DNA of 64,000 nucleotides from Massilia rhizosphaerae (GTDB lineage Bacteria > Pseudomonadota > Gammaproteobacteria > Burkholderiales > Burkholderiaceae_D): assembly GCF_016093545.1 (NCBI RefSeq), contig NZ_JADKYX010000016.1:62001-126000 (forward strand), read 5' to 3'. Of this stretch, positions 16,177 to 25,766 are shown piece after piece; the first letter of the stretch is position 1; every line of letters begins with the position of its first letter. The position numbers and the translations under genes were made by a program. The notes beneath the pieces were generated by a model, which saw nothing but the letters and a program-made list of their open reading frames with translations, was not told the DNA's origin and did not search any database.

Positions 16177-17214
16177 ATGACCCAGGCTACCCCCATGAAC
16201 CGCCAGTTCCGCCTCGCCGCTCGCCCCGTCGGCCTACCCAAGCCCACCGACTGGCAATTGACCGAGGAGCCGCTCGCCCCGCTGCAGGACGGCGAGGTGC
16301 GCGTGCGCGTGCTGTACGTGTCGCTCGACCCGGCCATGCGCGGCTGGATGAACGAGGGCAAATCCTATATCCGGCCCGTCGCCATCGGCGAAGTGATGCG
16401 CGCGGGCGGCGTGGGCGTCGTCCTGGCGTCGAATTCGCCGCACGTGGCCGTGGGCGACCATCTCGCCGGCACCTTCGGCGTACAGGAATACTGGACCGGG
16501 CCCGTCGACGCCAGGGCGGCCGCGGCCATGAAGATCGATCCCACCCTCGCCCCGCTGCCGGCCTGGCTGAACGTCCTGGGCATGCCGGGCATGACGGCGT
16601 ATTTCGGCCTCACCGACATCGGCCGGCCGCAAGCCGGGGAAACGGTCGTCGTGTCGGCGGCCGCGGGCGCCGTGGGCGCGACGGTGGGCCAGGTGGCGAA
16701 GCAGCTGGGATGCCGCGTCGTCGGCATCGCGGGCGGACCGGACAAATGCCGCTACGTCGTCGACGAACTGGGGTTCGACGCGTGCATCGACTACAAGGCG
16801 GGCGACGTCGCGGCAGGTCTCAAGGAACATTGCCCGCAAGGCGTGGACGTCTATTTCGACAACGTGGGCGGCGACATCCTCGACGCCGTGCTGGCCCGCA
16901 TCAACCTCAAGGCGCGCATCGTGATCTGCGGCGCCATCTCGCAGTACAACAACACGACGCCGGTGCGCGGACCGGCAAACTACCTGGCGCTGCTCGTGAA
17001 CCGGGCACGCATGGAGGGCATGGTGGTCTTCGATTACGCGCCGCGCTATCCGGAAGGCGTGCAACGCCTCGGCGCCTGGCTGCGCGCAGGCGCCATCACG
17101 AGCCGCGAACACGTCGTCGACGGCCTCGAGCGTTTCCCCGAGGCCTTGACGATGCTGTTCGAGGGGAAGAACTTCGGCAAGCTGGTGCTCAAGGTGGGCG
17201 CCGACATCCATTGA
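16177..17214 (+). CDS. zinc-less MDR NADPH-dependent oxidoreductase (CurA/YncB-like)
   Basis: 345 aa. N-terminal GroES-like fold with LYVSLDPAMRGWM, typical of leukotriene B4 dehydrogenase/curcumin reductase relatives, then a Rossmann fold with the nucleotide motif AAAGAVGATVGQVAKQLG and a downstream GGPDKC. No zinc-binding cysteine set is present. The family reduces alpha,beta-unsaturated ketones and aldehydes with NADPH. SD AAGGAGA precedes ATG 16177; a second in-frame ATG (residue 7) is possible. Natural substrate unknown. Confidence 0.9.
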   Translation: MTQATPMNRQFRLAARPVGLPKPTDWQLTEEPLAPLQDGEVRVRVLYVSLDPAMRGWMNEGKSYIRPVAIGEVMRAGGVGVVLASNSPHVAVGDHLAGTFGVQEYWTGPVDARAAAAMKIDPTLAPLPAWLNVLGMPGMTAYFGLTDIGRPQAGETVVVSAAAGAVGATVGQVAKQLGCRVVGIAGGPDKCRYVVDELGFDACIDYKAGDVAAGLKEHCPQGVDVYFDNVGGDILDAVLARINLKARIVICGAISQYNNTTPVRGPANYLALLVNRARMEGMVVFDYAPRYPEGVQRLGAWLRAGAITSREHVVDGLERFPEALTMLFEGKNFGKLVLKVGADIH

Positions 17215-17316
17215 ATCCAACGCATGCCGCCGGAACCATTTCACGCCCTGCCTCTCTAATCTCACGAGCGCATCCATGGACGCTCGCTTTGATTGTTCAG
17301 GCACAAGGAGATCGAT

Positions 17317-17679
17317 ATGGCGACAAGCAAGGATGGCGGCAACAAGGGCGCTGCCGACTCCGGCGGCAGCGAGCAGAAAAGCCAGCCGGCCAAACGCGGT
17401 TTCGCTGCGATGGACCAGAACCAGCAGCGTCAAATCGCCAGCAAGGGCGGCCAGGCCGCCCACCAGAAGGGCACGGCGCACGAATTCGATTCGGAGGAAG
17501 CGCGCCGGGCGGGCCAGAAAGGCGGGGAAGTGGTCAGCCGCAACCGCGCCCACATGGCCGATATCGGACGCAAAGGCGGGGAAAGCCGGCAATCCGCCAA
17601 CCGCGCCGCCGCAGCCGCAAAATCCGGCAACCAGGCGGGCAACCAGGCGGGCAACCGCCAGGGCGGCAAGGAGTCATGA
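17317..17679 (+). CDS. KGG-repeat stress protein (GsiB/YciG type)
   Basis: 120 aa, highly hydrophilic, no cysteine. Start follows AAGGAG. It contains three KGG repeats: SKGGQAAHQKG, QKGGEVVSRN and RKGGESRQS, each followed by Ala/Arg-rich sequence as in general-stress proteins of the GsiB family. The C-terminus has two NQAG repeats and ends GGKES. Such proteins are intrinsically disordered desiccation/stress proteins; no enzymatic role is known. Confidence 0.85.
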   Translation: MATSKDGGNKGAADSGGSEQKSQPAKRGFAAMDQNQQRQIASKGGQAAHQKGTAHEFDSEEARRAGQKGGEVVSRNRAHMADIGRKGGESRQSANRAAAAAKSGNQAGNQAGNRQGGKES

Positions 17680-17837
17680 CGTCCGGGGATCCGGTCCACG
17701 CCCTGACGGGTCCCCTTCTCGAAGCGCGCAAGCGCCGACCGCGCCGCCGTGCCGGGCGCGGTCGCCCGCCCCCTCATCAATCGGGGACGTTCCCAATCGC
17801 TGACGCCAGGACATGGACGTGCTACAGTGCCGCCCTT

Positions 17838-18371
17838 ATGTCCACCGTCTCCCACCTGAAATACCTGGGCGCCTATCCCGCGCACGTGCTGTCCCAGGTC
17901 GAGCGCCTGATCGCCGACGGCCGCCTGGCCGACCACCTGCGCCGGCGCTATCCCGACGCGCACGACATCCGCACCGATAAAGCCTTGTACGGCTATGTGC
18001 AGGATTTGAAAGATGAATACTTGCGCAACGCCGAGCCCGTCGCAAAGGTCGCCTACGACAGCAAGATCGGCATCGTCCAGCAGGCGCTCGGGCTGCACAC
18101 GGCGATTTCGCGCGTGCAGGGCAACCGCCTGAAGGCCAAGCACGAGATCCGCATCGGCACCGTGTTCCGCGATGCGCCGCCCGCCTTCCTGCGCATGATC
18201 GCCGTGCACGAACTGGCGCACCTGAAGGAAAAAGACCACGACAAGGCCTTCTATAAACTGTGCTGCTGGATGGAGCCGGACTATCACCAGCTCGAATTCG
18301 ACGTGCGCCTCTACCTCACCCAGCTGGACCTGGGTGGTGGCCGAATCTGGGGCGTTCCCTCGTTGCCGTAA
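17838..18371 (+). CDS. YgjP-like (DUF45) zinc metallopeptidase-fold protein
   Basis: 177 aa. The HELAHLKEKDHDKAF segment gives HExxH with the third ligand His eight residues on, as in the WLM/SprT/YgjP clan. The length and the preceding SxxxxGRLKAKH-like segment match YgjP, described as UTP pyrophosphatase-like or metal-dependent hydrolase. Probably cytosolic (no signal). The start ATG 17838 lacks a strong SD; no better start is present. Confidence 0.8.
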   Translation: MSTVSHLKYLGAYPAHVLSQVERLIADGRLADHLRRRYPDAHDIRTDKALYGYVQDLKDEYLRNAEPVAKVAYDSKIGIVQQALGLHTAISRVQGNRLKAKHEIRIGTVFRDAPPAFLRMIAVHELAHLKEKDHDKAFYKLCCWMEPDYHQLEFDVRLYLTQLDLGGGRIWGVPSLP

Positions 18372-18561
18372 CGCAACAGGATGCTGAACAAACACGGGCC
18401 GGGGCCAAAACCAGTCGACTTTCCTGAAAGCACGGATTACAGTCGAGTACCGCGCCCTCCGGCGCCCGTGCCTGCCCACCCCCGCAGGCCGATGTGAATT
18501 TACGGCCGTCCTGGTCCCGCCGCGCTACCCGCCGGTCCAGCCGGCCCATCCGTCGACACAC

Positions 18562-19812
18562 ATGCCGCAACCACGCCCAGCCTACTTCCTGTTCCTGTCC
18601 CTGCTCGGTCTTGCCTTCGGCGGCACCGCCCGCGCGCAGGACGAGTCCGCACGGTCGCCCGACTGGCGCATCTCCGGCTTCGGCACGCTGGGCTTCGCGC
18701 GCGCCAGCGAACGCGAGGCGGACTACACGTCGTCCGTCTTCAAGGCCAGCGGCACCGGCCACACGCGCCGCTGGAGCAGCGACGTCGACACCCGCCTCGG
18801 CGTCCAGCTCGACGCCACGCTCGCGCGGCGCTGGTCGGCCGTGCTGCAGGTCGTGAGCGAACAGGGCCTGGACAACACCTACCGGCCGCGCGTCGAATGG
18901 GCCAACATCAAATACCAGGCGACGCCCGAACTGGCGCTGCGCGCCGGCCGCATCACGCTGCCCGTGTTCCTGATGGCGGACTATCGCAAGGTCGGCTATG
19001 CCTATCCGTGGGTGCGGCCGCCCGTCGAGGGCTATGACCTGCTGCCGGTGACCAGCAGCGACGGCGTCGACGCCACCCTGCGCTGGAGCGCGGGCCCCGT
19101 GCGCAACGCGTCGCAGGTCTTCTACGGCCACAGCGCCGTGCCCCTGATCGACGGCCTGCACGTATACGGGCGCGGCGGCGTCGGCATCTCGAACACGAGC
19201 GACTGGGGCGCGCTCAGCGTGCGCGCCAACGCGATCAGCGCCGAGATCTCGAGCAACATCGGCGCCGACCTGTTCGCGGCCTACGACGCGTTCGGCCCGG
19301 CCGGCCAGGCCCTGACCCGGCGTTATGCGCTGGACCACAAGCGCATGATGCTGGCGAATATCGGCGTGAACTACGATCCCGGCACCTGGTTCGTGATGGC
19401 CGAGGCGGGACGCACGGTCGGCCACTCCTTCCTGGGCGCGACGCGCTCCGTCTACGTCAGCGCGGGCTGGCGCTGGCAAGCGCTCACGCCGTACGCGACG
19501 TGGGCGCGGGTGCGGGCCGAGGGGGCGACGCACGATCCGGGCCTGCCGCCGCAAGCCTTGCCGGGCACGCTGGCGCCAACGGCGGTCATGCTGAACGCCG
19601 GGCTGAACGCCCTGCTCGCGACGATCCCGCAGCAGACGTCGGTGGCGGCCGGCCTGCGCTGGGACCTGCGCACGAACATGGCGCTCAAGGTGCAGTACGA
19701 CCGCGTCACGCCGCACGACGGCTCGCGCGGCACCTTCATCAACACGACGCCGCGCTTCACCTCCGAGCGCACGAGCCACGTGGCCAGTGTCGCCCTCGAC
19801 TTCGTGTACTAG
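18562..19812 (+). CDS. outer-membrane porin-like protein
   Basis: 416 aa with signal peptide ending TARA-QD. The mature part shows alternating amphipathic strands (e.g. WRISGFGTLGFARAS, LGVQLDATLARRWSAVLQV) and ends with DFVY, a C-terminal aromatic signature for BAM recognition. It is a DcaP/phosphate-selective or carbohydrate porin type by pattern only; specificity is not readable. It is followed by a phosphate-binding-like gene starting 1 bp after its stop, then GGDEF-EAL and GGDEF genes, which suggests an operon. Confidence 0.8.
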   Translation: MPQPRPAYFLFLSLLGLAFGGTARAQDESARSPDWRISGFGTLGFARASEREADYTSSVFKASGTGHTRRWSSDVDTRLGVQLDATLARRWSAVLQVVSEQGLDNTYRPRVEWANIKYQATPELALRAGRITLPVFLMADYRKVGYAYPWVRPPVEGYDLLPVTSSDGVDATLRWSAGPVRNASQVFYGHSAVPLIDGLHVYGRGGVGISNTSDWGALSVRANAISAEISSNIGADLFAAYDAFGPAGQALTRRYALDHKRMMLANIGVNYDPGTWFVMAEAGRTVGHSFLGATRSVYVSAGWRWQALTPYATWARVRAEGATHDPGLPPQALPGTLAPTAVMLNAGLNALLATIPQQTSVAAGLRWDLRTNMALKVQYDRVTPHDGSRGTFINTTPRFTSERTSHVASVALDFVY

Positions 19813-19813
19813 C

Positions 19814-20254
19814 ATGGCGACGCTCACGTATTCCCGCATCGTGGGGTCCGCCCTGCTGCTGGCCGGCCTCGCCGGCGTATCGGCGCGGGCGGCCGACCTC
19901 GTCGTGATCGTCTCGGCGCGCAACCCGGTGACCGCGCTGCGCGCCGAGCAGGTGGCCGCGATCTTCCTCGGCCAGTCGGTACGCTTCCCCGACGGCACCG
20001 AGGCGGTGCCGTACGACCTGCGCCTGGGCGCGCCGATCCGCGACGAATTCTACGCGCGCGTGACGAACAAGACGCCCGCCCTGCTCAAGGCGCACTGGTC
20101 GAAGCTGGTGTTCACGGGCCGTGGCCAGCCGCCCGCCGAACTGCCGGACAGCGCGGCGGTGCGGCGCAAGGTGGCCAATGATCCGGAAGCGATCGGCTAT
20201 ATCGAACGGGGCGCGCTCGACGGCAGCGTGCACGCCGTCCTCGTGGTGCAATGA
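19814..20254 (+). CDS. PstS-like periplasmic binding domain protein, short
   Basis: 146 aa; signal peptide ends VSARA-ADLVV. The mature domain has the PBP-like pattern of phosphate transporter substrate-binding proteins (VVIVSARNPVTALRAEQVAAIFLG, then FTGRGQPP and YIERGAL), but is only one lobe in length, about half of PstS. Similar short proteins occur next to porins and GGDEF genes in Burkholderiales. It probably senses or delivers a ligand for the downstream sensor; this is inference. Its stop overlaps the next gene by ATGA. Confidence 0.8.
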   Translation: MATLTYSRIVGSALLLAGLAGVSARAADLVVIVSARNPVTALRAEQVAAIFLGQSVRFPDGTEAVPYDLRLGAPIRDEFYARVTNKTPALLKAHWSKLVFTGRGQPPAELPDSAAVRRKVANDPEAIGYIERGALDGSVHAVLVVQ

Positions 20255-23013
20255 TGCGGCCGGCGTCCGCGTCATCCGGTGCCCGCAAGCGTCCGCGCTG
20301 GCTCGCGCGCGCGCTCGACACGCATATCGCGCTGCCGCTGTTCGCCCTGCTGCCGCTGGTCGCCATCTGGGCCGTTTGCTTCCACTTCATCGAGACCGAA
20401 CGGCGTGCGTCCGTCGCCGCCGCGCACGATTCCGTGCGCGAGCAGCTCGACACGTACGAGGCGCAGGTCGCGCGCAACCTGAACGCCATCGACCAGACGC
20501 TCAAGGTCATCAAGTACGCGGTCGAACAGAACGGCGAGCGCGGCGCGCTCCCGGCACTGCGCGCCCAGGGCCTGCTGCCGCCCGGCCTCGTGTTCGAGGT
20601 CTGCATCGCCGACCGCGACGGCCGCATCGTCGACAGCAACCCGGCGATGGCGCCCGCAGACGTGTCGCACGCCCCCTATTTCACCGTGCAGGCGAACGGC
20701 GACGGCAACGCGGTATTCGTCAGCCAGACGTCCGGCGACGCGATCCGGCCCGACCCGCACCTGCACTTCACGCGCCGCATCGTCGACGCCGCCGGCCGTT
20801 TCGCCGGCGTGGCCATCGTCGAAGCCGATCCCGCCTATTTCACCAGTTCCTACGAACATTCGCGCGCGGGTGAACTCGGCCTGCTGGCGCTCGTCGGCAG
20901 CGACGGCGTCGCGCGCGCCGTGCGCATCGGCGACGCCGTGTCTTGGGGCCAGCCGTTCGCGCTCGACGGCCTGAAAGAGGAAGCCGGCGCGCCGCTGGCG
21001 CTGGGCGCCGACGGCGTCGAGCGCTACGCCGGCGCGCGCCGCGTGACGGGCTTTCCGCTCACGGTCGCCGTCGGCCTGGCGGCGCGCGAACAGATGGCCC
21101 AGTACGAACAGCACTACGGCACCTACCTGGTGGGCGCGACGGCCGCCAGCTCGCTGCTGATCGCCGTCGTGGCGATGATCAGCGCGTGGTCGTGGCAGGT
21201 GGCCAAGGCGCGCCGGCGCGAGCGCCAGGCCCAGCAAACCTATGCGGCGGCGTCGGAAGCGAGCCCGGACGCCTTCTTCCTGCTGCGCGCCGTGACCGGC
21301 GCGGACGGCGTCATCGCCGACTTCCTGGTCGAGGGCTCCAACAGCCGCGCGGAGCTGTTCACAGGCATCGCCAACGAGGCGCTGCGCGGCCAGCTGCTGG
21401 GCGACGTGCTGCCCTACTATCGCGCGAACGGCATGTACGAGCACCTCGTGCAGGTGGTCACCGAACAGCGCGTCGTCGAGGCGGAGTGGCAGGCGACCTC
21501 CGGTCCGACCGCGGGCCGCTGGCTGCAGCGCCAGATCGTGCCCGTCGACGGCGGCGCCGTGGCGATGGTGCGCGACATCACGGAGCGCAAGGTGGCCGAG
21601 GACCGCATCCGCCACATGGCGCACCACGACGAGTTGACGGGCCTGCCGAACCGCAGCCTGATCCGCGACCGCCTCGAGCAGGCCGTGCGCAACGCCCAAC
21701 GCAACGGCGGCCACCTGGCCCTCGCCTTCGTCGACCTGGACGGCTTCAAGCTCGTCAACGACGGCCTGGGCCACAACGCGGGCGACGAATTGCTCATGGT
21801 CGTGGGACGCCGCATGCAGGCCTGCCTGCGCGGGAGCGACACGCTGGGCCGCCTGGGCGGCGACGAATTCGTGATCCTGCTGCCGGACGCCGGCGAGTGC
21901 CCGCTGGCGCTCACGCCCGTGCTGGAAAAAATCCGCCAGGCCGTGACGGAGCCCGTGCAGATCTGCGACCAGTCCGTGCGCATCAGCTGCAGCATGGGCG
22001 TCGTCGTCTACCCGCGCGACGGCGCCGACCCGAAGACGCTCATGATGAACGCGGACGCCGCGATGTACCGCGCCAAGGACCTTGGCAGCAACAACTTCCA
22101 GTTCTACACGCGCGAGATGAACGCCAGCGTCGAGGAAAAGCTCGTGCTGCTGGAAGGCCTGCGCATGGCGCTGGACGCCACCCTGGCCGAGGATGTCCCC
22201 GACGCGCAGGACGCGCCGCCGGCCGCCGGGGCGCCGGCCGCCGGTACGCCGGCCGGCCGTTTCCACCTGCTGTACCAGCCCAAGGTCGACCTGCGCACGG
22301 GCCGCATGTTCGGCGTCGAGGCGCTGATCCGCTGGCGCCATCCGGAGCATGGCGTCGTGCCGCCGGTGCGCTTCATCGGGCTCGCGGAGGAATCGGGCCT
22401 CATCGTCGGCCTCGGCGAATGGGTCGTGCGCACCGCGTGCCGCCAGGCGCAGTTGTGGCGCGCGGCGGGGCTGGACCCGCTCACGGTGTCCGTCAACGTG
22501 TCGGCCCGCCAGTTCGAGGAAAAACGCCTGGTCGAACGCATCGCCGGCGCCCTGGGCGACAGCGGCCTGCCGCCCAGCGCGCTGGACCTGGAGGTGACGG
22601 AAAGCCTCCTGATGCGCGACCTGAACCAGGCCGTGGAACGCATGCGCGCGCTGAAGGAGATGGGCGTGACGCTGTCGATCGACGATTTCGGCACCGGCTA
22701 TTCGAGCCTGTCCGCGTTGAAGTCGTTCCCGATCTCGACGCTCAAGATCGACAAGTCGTTCGTGCGCGACCTGGCCTCCAGCTCCGACGACCAGGCGATC
22801 GCGCTGGCCGTGATCTCGCTGGGCCACCGTCTGCATCTGCGCGTGATCGCGGAAGGCGTGGAGACGGCCGAACAGCGCGACTTCCTGCGCGCGCACGACT
22901 GCGACGAGATGCAGGGCTATCTGTTCAGCCCACCGGTGCCGGCCGAGCGCATCACGGAACTCCTGCAGGCGCAGCAGCGTCAGCCGCGCGGCGTCGCCCA
23001 ACTGGCGTCGTAA
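20251..23013 (+). CDS. membrane sensor with GGDEF and EAL domains
   Basis: 920 aa. An N-terminal transmembrane helix (residues 27-48) and a second (about 292-312) flank a periplasmic dCache-like sensor domain of about 240 residues. Then a PAS-like region, a GGDEF domain (GGDEF at 536-540 with an RxxD inhibitory site, RGSD, five residues before), and an EAL domain (EAL at 690) with NVSARQF, DDFGTGYSS, KIDKSFV, AEGVET intact. Both cyclase and phosphodiesterase motifs are preserved, so a bifunctional c-di-GMP enzyme is plausible. An Ala/Gly/Pro linker (PPAAGAPAAGTPAG) separates the domains. Confidence 0.93.
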   Translation: MMRPASASSGARKRPRWLARALDTHIALPLFALLPLVAIWAVCFHFIETERRASVAAAHDSVREQLDTYEAQVARNLNAIDQTLKVIKYAVEQNGERGALPALRAQGLLPPGLVFEVCIADRDGRIVDSNPAMAPADVSHAPYFTVQANGDGNAVFVSQTSGDAIRPDPHLHFTRRIVDAAGRFAGVAIVEADPAYFTSSYEHSRAGELGLLALVGSDGVARAVRIGDAVSWGQPFALDGLKEEAGAPLALGADGVERYAGARRVTGFPLTVAVGLAAREQMAQYEQHYGTYLVGATAASSLLIAVVAMISAWSWQVAKARRRERQAQQTYAAASEASPDAFFLLRAVTGADGVIADFLVEGSNSRAELFTGIANEALRGQLLGDVLPYYRANGMYEHLVQVVTEQRVVEAEWQATSGPTAGRWLQRQIVPVDGGAVAMVRDITERKVAEDRIRHMAHHDELTGLPNRSLIRDRLEQAVRNAQRNGGHLALAFVDLDGFKLVNDGLGHNAGDELLMVVGRRMQACLRGSDTLGRLGGDEFVILLPDAGECPLALTPVLEKIRQAVTEPVQICDQSVRISCSMGVVVYPRDGADPKTLMMNADAAMYRAKDLGSNNFQFYTREMNASVEEKLVLLEGLRMALDATLAEDVPDAQDAPPAAGAPAAGTPAGRFHLLYQPKVDLRTGRMFGVEALIRWRHPEHGVVPPVRFIGLAEESGLIVGLGEWVVRTACRQAQLWRAAGLDPLTVSVNVSARQFEEKRLVERIAGALGDSGLPPSALDLEVTESLLMRDLNQAVERMRALKEMGVTLSIDDFGTGYSSLSALKSFPISTLKIDKSFVRDLASSSDDQAIALAVISLGHRLHLRVIAEGVETAEQRDFLRAHDCDEMQGYLFSPPVPAERITELLQAQQRQPRGVAQLAS

Positions 23014-23016
23014 GCC

Positions 23017-24111
23017 GTGATCGCCCCCTCCCGGCTTGCGCGCATGCTGTTCGGCGCGGACCGCAAGCTGCATCGCATGCTGCAGTACTGGGCCGGCACG
23101 GCCATCATGTACACCACCGTCGTCGGCCTGATGTTCGGCCCGGCGGCGCTCGCGGGACAGGCCCAGGCCCGCGCCATCTGCATCTACGTCGGCGCGGGCG
23201 TCGCCGTGTTCTACCCGCTGGTGCGCGTCGGCGCCCGCATCGGGCTCGCGCCGAACCTGCTGGCGGGGCTGCAGGCCGTCTTCAGCATCAGCTGCCACGT
23301 CTGGGGCTACTCGATCGCAGGGCCGATGCGCGGCGTGACGCTGATCGGATTGCCGGTGATCGTCGTGTTCTGCATCTTCGCCATGCGCCCGCGCCAGACC
23401 CTGATGCTCACCGCCTTCAACCTGGCCGTCATGGGCGGCACCATGGGGTGGCTTGCGGTGCACGATCCGCTGCATTTCCCGCCCGCGGCCGAAGCGGTGA
23501 ATTTCGGGTTCGTCGCGGTCGGCTCGCTGGCGGTCACGCTGCTGACCGGCGAGATGAGCAAGCTGCGCGCGCGGCTGAAGCGCCAAAAGGACGAACTGCT
23601 GGCGGCGCTCGACACGATTCGCCTGCTTGCCACCATCGACGAGCTGACCGCGCTGACCAACCGCCGCCACATGAACGAGCTGCTGGCGCAGGAAGAGCGC
23701 CGCCGCGCGGCGTGCGGCAGCGCCGCGTGCATCGCCCTGCTCGACATCGACTTCTTCAAGCGGATCAACGACAGCCTGGGCCATGCCGCGGGCGACGACG
23801 TGCTGCGCGACTTCGCCCGGGCGACACGCGCCGAGCTGCGCGACGGCGACACGCTGGCGCGCTGGGGCGGCGAGGAATTCCTGCTGCTCCTGCCGAATAC
23901 GGCATCCGGCGAAGCCCGCATGGTGCTCGAGCGCATGCGCGCGCGCGTGGCCGCGCTGGCGCCCTGCGACGGCCTGGACCACCGCGTCAGCTTCTCGGCC
24001 GGCCTGACCGCCTGGCGCGCCGGCGAGGCCATCGCCGAGGCCGTCAACCGCGCCGACAAGGCCCTGTACACGGCCAAGGCGGAAGGACGCAACCGGTCGA
24101 TCGAGGCCTAG
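23017..24111 (+). CDS. membrane diguanylate cyclase (GGDEF)
   Basis: 364 aa. GTG start, 3 nt after the previous stop; several transmembrane helices (about residues 25-185, MASE-like region) precede a coiled segment and a GGDEF domain with GGEEF motif and the preceding RDGD inhibitory site. It synthesises c-di-GMP at the inner membrane. Probably co-transcribed with the three preceding genes. Its 3' end overlaps the convergent chemotaxis receptor by 4 nt. Confidence 0.9.
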   Translation: MIAPSRLARMLFGADRKLHRMLQYWAGTAIMYTTVVGLMFGPAALAGQAQARAICIYVGAGVAVFYPLVRVGARIGLAPNLLAGLQAVFSISCHVWGYSIAGPMRGVTLIGLPVIVVFCIFAMRPRQTLMLTAFNLAVMGGTMGWLAVHDPLHFPPAAEAVNFGFVAVGSLAVTLLTGEMSKLRARLKRQKDELLAALDTIRLLATIDELTALTNRRHMNELLAQEERRRAACGSAACIALLDIDFFKRINDSLGHAAGDDVLRDFARATRAELRDGDTLARWGGEEFLLLLPNTASGEARMVLERMRARVAALAPCDGLDHRVSFSAGLTAWRAGEAIAEAVNRADKALYTAKAEGRNRSIEA

Positions 24112-25766
24112 GCGTGCAGTTCCCTGCGCTGCACGGCCCGCAGCTGCGCGGGGGCCTGGCGGATGCGGGGCGCCGTCGAAGGGGCCTCCGCCAGCTTGAA
24201 CATGCTGACGAGTTCATCGAGCTTCATCGCCTGGTGCTGCAGGACGTCCGAGGACGCTGCCGCTTCTTCGACCAGGCTGGCGTTCTGTTGCGTGACTTCA
24301 TCCAATTGCGCCATGGCGATCGTAATTTGCTGCAGGCCCGTGGACTGTTCGTCGTTCGCCACCGTCATCTCGCCCACGATGTCGGCGACGCGCTTGACGC
24401 TGGCCACGACCTCCAGCATCGTCTTGCCGGCCTCGTCCACGAGCTGGGTGCCGCTCTCGACCCGCGCAACCGAATCGCCGATCAGGGACTTGATTTCCTT
24501 CGCCGCGGCCGCGCTGCGGTGCGCCAGATTGCGCACCTCGCCGGCCACGACCGCGAACCCGCGTCCCTGTTCTCCGGCCCGTGCCGCCTCGACCGCGGCA
24601 TTCAGCGCGAGGATATTGGTCTGGAACGCGATGCCGTCGATGACGCCGATGATGTCGCCTATCTTCCTGGCCGAGTCGCTGATCGATCCCATGGTCTTGA
24701 CCACCTCGAACACCACGTCCCCGCCGCGGCTGGCGACACCCGACGCGGAGGACGCCACGCTGCTGACCTGACGGGCATTCGCCGCGTTCTGCTGGACGGT
24801 GGCGGTCAGTTCCTCCATCGACGACGCGGTTTCTTCCAGCGTGCCGGCCTGTGCCTCCGTCCGCGCGGACAATTCCAGGTTTCCGGCGGCGATCTCGTGC
24901 GACGAGGACGCAATCGCACGCGTCCCCTGCCGCACTTCCGCCACGATGGTTGCCAGACTCAGTTGCATCTTGTGCAGGGCCGACATCATGCTCGAATCGT
25001 CGCCCGGACGCAGGTCGACCTGCACGGACAGGTCGCCGGATGCGATCTTGTCGGCAATCGAGGCGGCTTCCGTCGGCTCGCCGCCCACCTGGGCCAGTAT
25101 GCTGCGGGTCATTGCGACGCCGACCAGCACCAGCACCGCAAAGGCGGCGGCAACAACACCGGACACGATGTACCGCGACTGTTTCGCCTCCCTGCGCGCG
25201 GTAACGATGACGTCATTGGCGACGTCCGAATTCAGCGTGATCAATTCGCCGAGTGTTTTCTCGGCAGCCGCGAATAACGGAAGATCCGCCGCCATGCGCT
25301 GGTGGTATTCGTCGAACAGCGGCTTGCGTGCGTCATCCGACGCCGCATTCCCGAGCGCGCCGATCAGGGAGCCGAGTTTCTGGTCGTTGTCTTTCCATGC
25401 TTTCCATTCGACGAGAAACTGGCCCCACAACTGCTTTTCGCGATCCGTCTGCGGAAGCGGCTCATATATTTTCCAGCCATGCTCGATCCGGCTCCAGATA
25501 GTCCGGCGGCTGGTTTCCAATTCGGAAAACTTCGATGACGATTGCGCCCCGGTTTCGTAGGTGAGCGCCGTCAAGTTGGCCGCCTTGATGGCCGTCTGGC
25601 CTTCATTGACGATTTCCAGCCCCAGCACCGAAGGCAAGCGAGTTACGCCGATCTCGTCGATGTCGTCGGTCATGTTGAGGATGCTGCGAATGCCGAACAG
25701 CCCGACAACCAACAATGCCAACAGCGATGTGCCGATCAGGATCGACATTTTTGTCTGGAGTTTCAT
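24108..25766 (-). CDS. methyl-accepting chemotaxis protein
   Basis: 552 aa. Transmembrane helix 1 at about 8-30, periplasmic four-helix bundle (ligand domain, Tar/4HB-like, with EHGWKIYEPLPQ), TM2 about 200-220, HAMP, and a long cytoplasmic signalling coil with the hairpin tip region DGIAFQTNILALNAAVEAAR and methylation helices. The C-terminal tail lacks an NWETF-like pentapeptide. It relays ligand binding to CheA. No che genes are adjacent, so it is an orphan receptor beside a c-di-GMP cluster. Confidence 0.93.
   Translation of the reverse strand: MKLQTKMSILIGTSLLALLVVGLFGIRSILNMTDDIDEIGVTRLPSVLGLEIVNEGQTAIKAANLTALTYETGAQSSSKFSELETSRRTIWSRIEHGWKIYEPLPQTDREKQLWGQFLVEWKAWKDNDQKLGSLIGALGNAASDDARKPLFDEYHQRMAADLPLFAAAEKTLGELITLNSDVANDVIVTARREAKQSRYIVSGVVAAAFAVLVLVGVAMTRSILAQVGGEPTEAASIADKIASGDLSVQVDLRPGDDSSMMSALHKMQLSLATIVAEVRQGTRAIASSSHEIAAGNLELSARTEAQAGTLEETASSMEELTATVQQNAANARQVSSVASSASGVASRGGDVVFEVVKTMGSISDSARKIGDIIGVIDGIAFQTNILALNAAVEAARAGEQGRGFAVVAGEVRNLAHRSAAAAKEIKSLIGDSVARVESGTQLVDEAGKTMLEVVASVKRVADIVGEMTVANDEQSTGLQQITIAMAQLDEVTQQNASLVEEAAASSDVLQHQAMKLDELVSMFKLAEAPSTAPRIRQAPAQLRAVQRRELHA

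Noticed and set aside
20272..23982. 1236-codon minus-strand frame opposite the GGDEF-EAL and GGDEF genes
   Set aside because: Antisense to clear domain-bearing genes and with the Arg/Gln/His composition of a mirror frame in GC-rich DNA.
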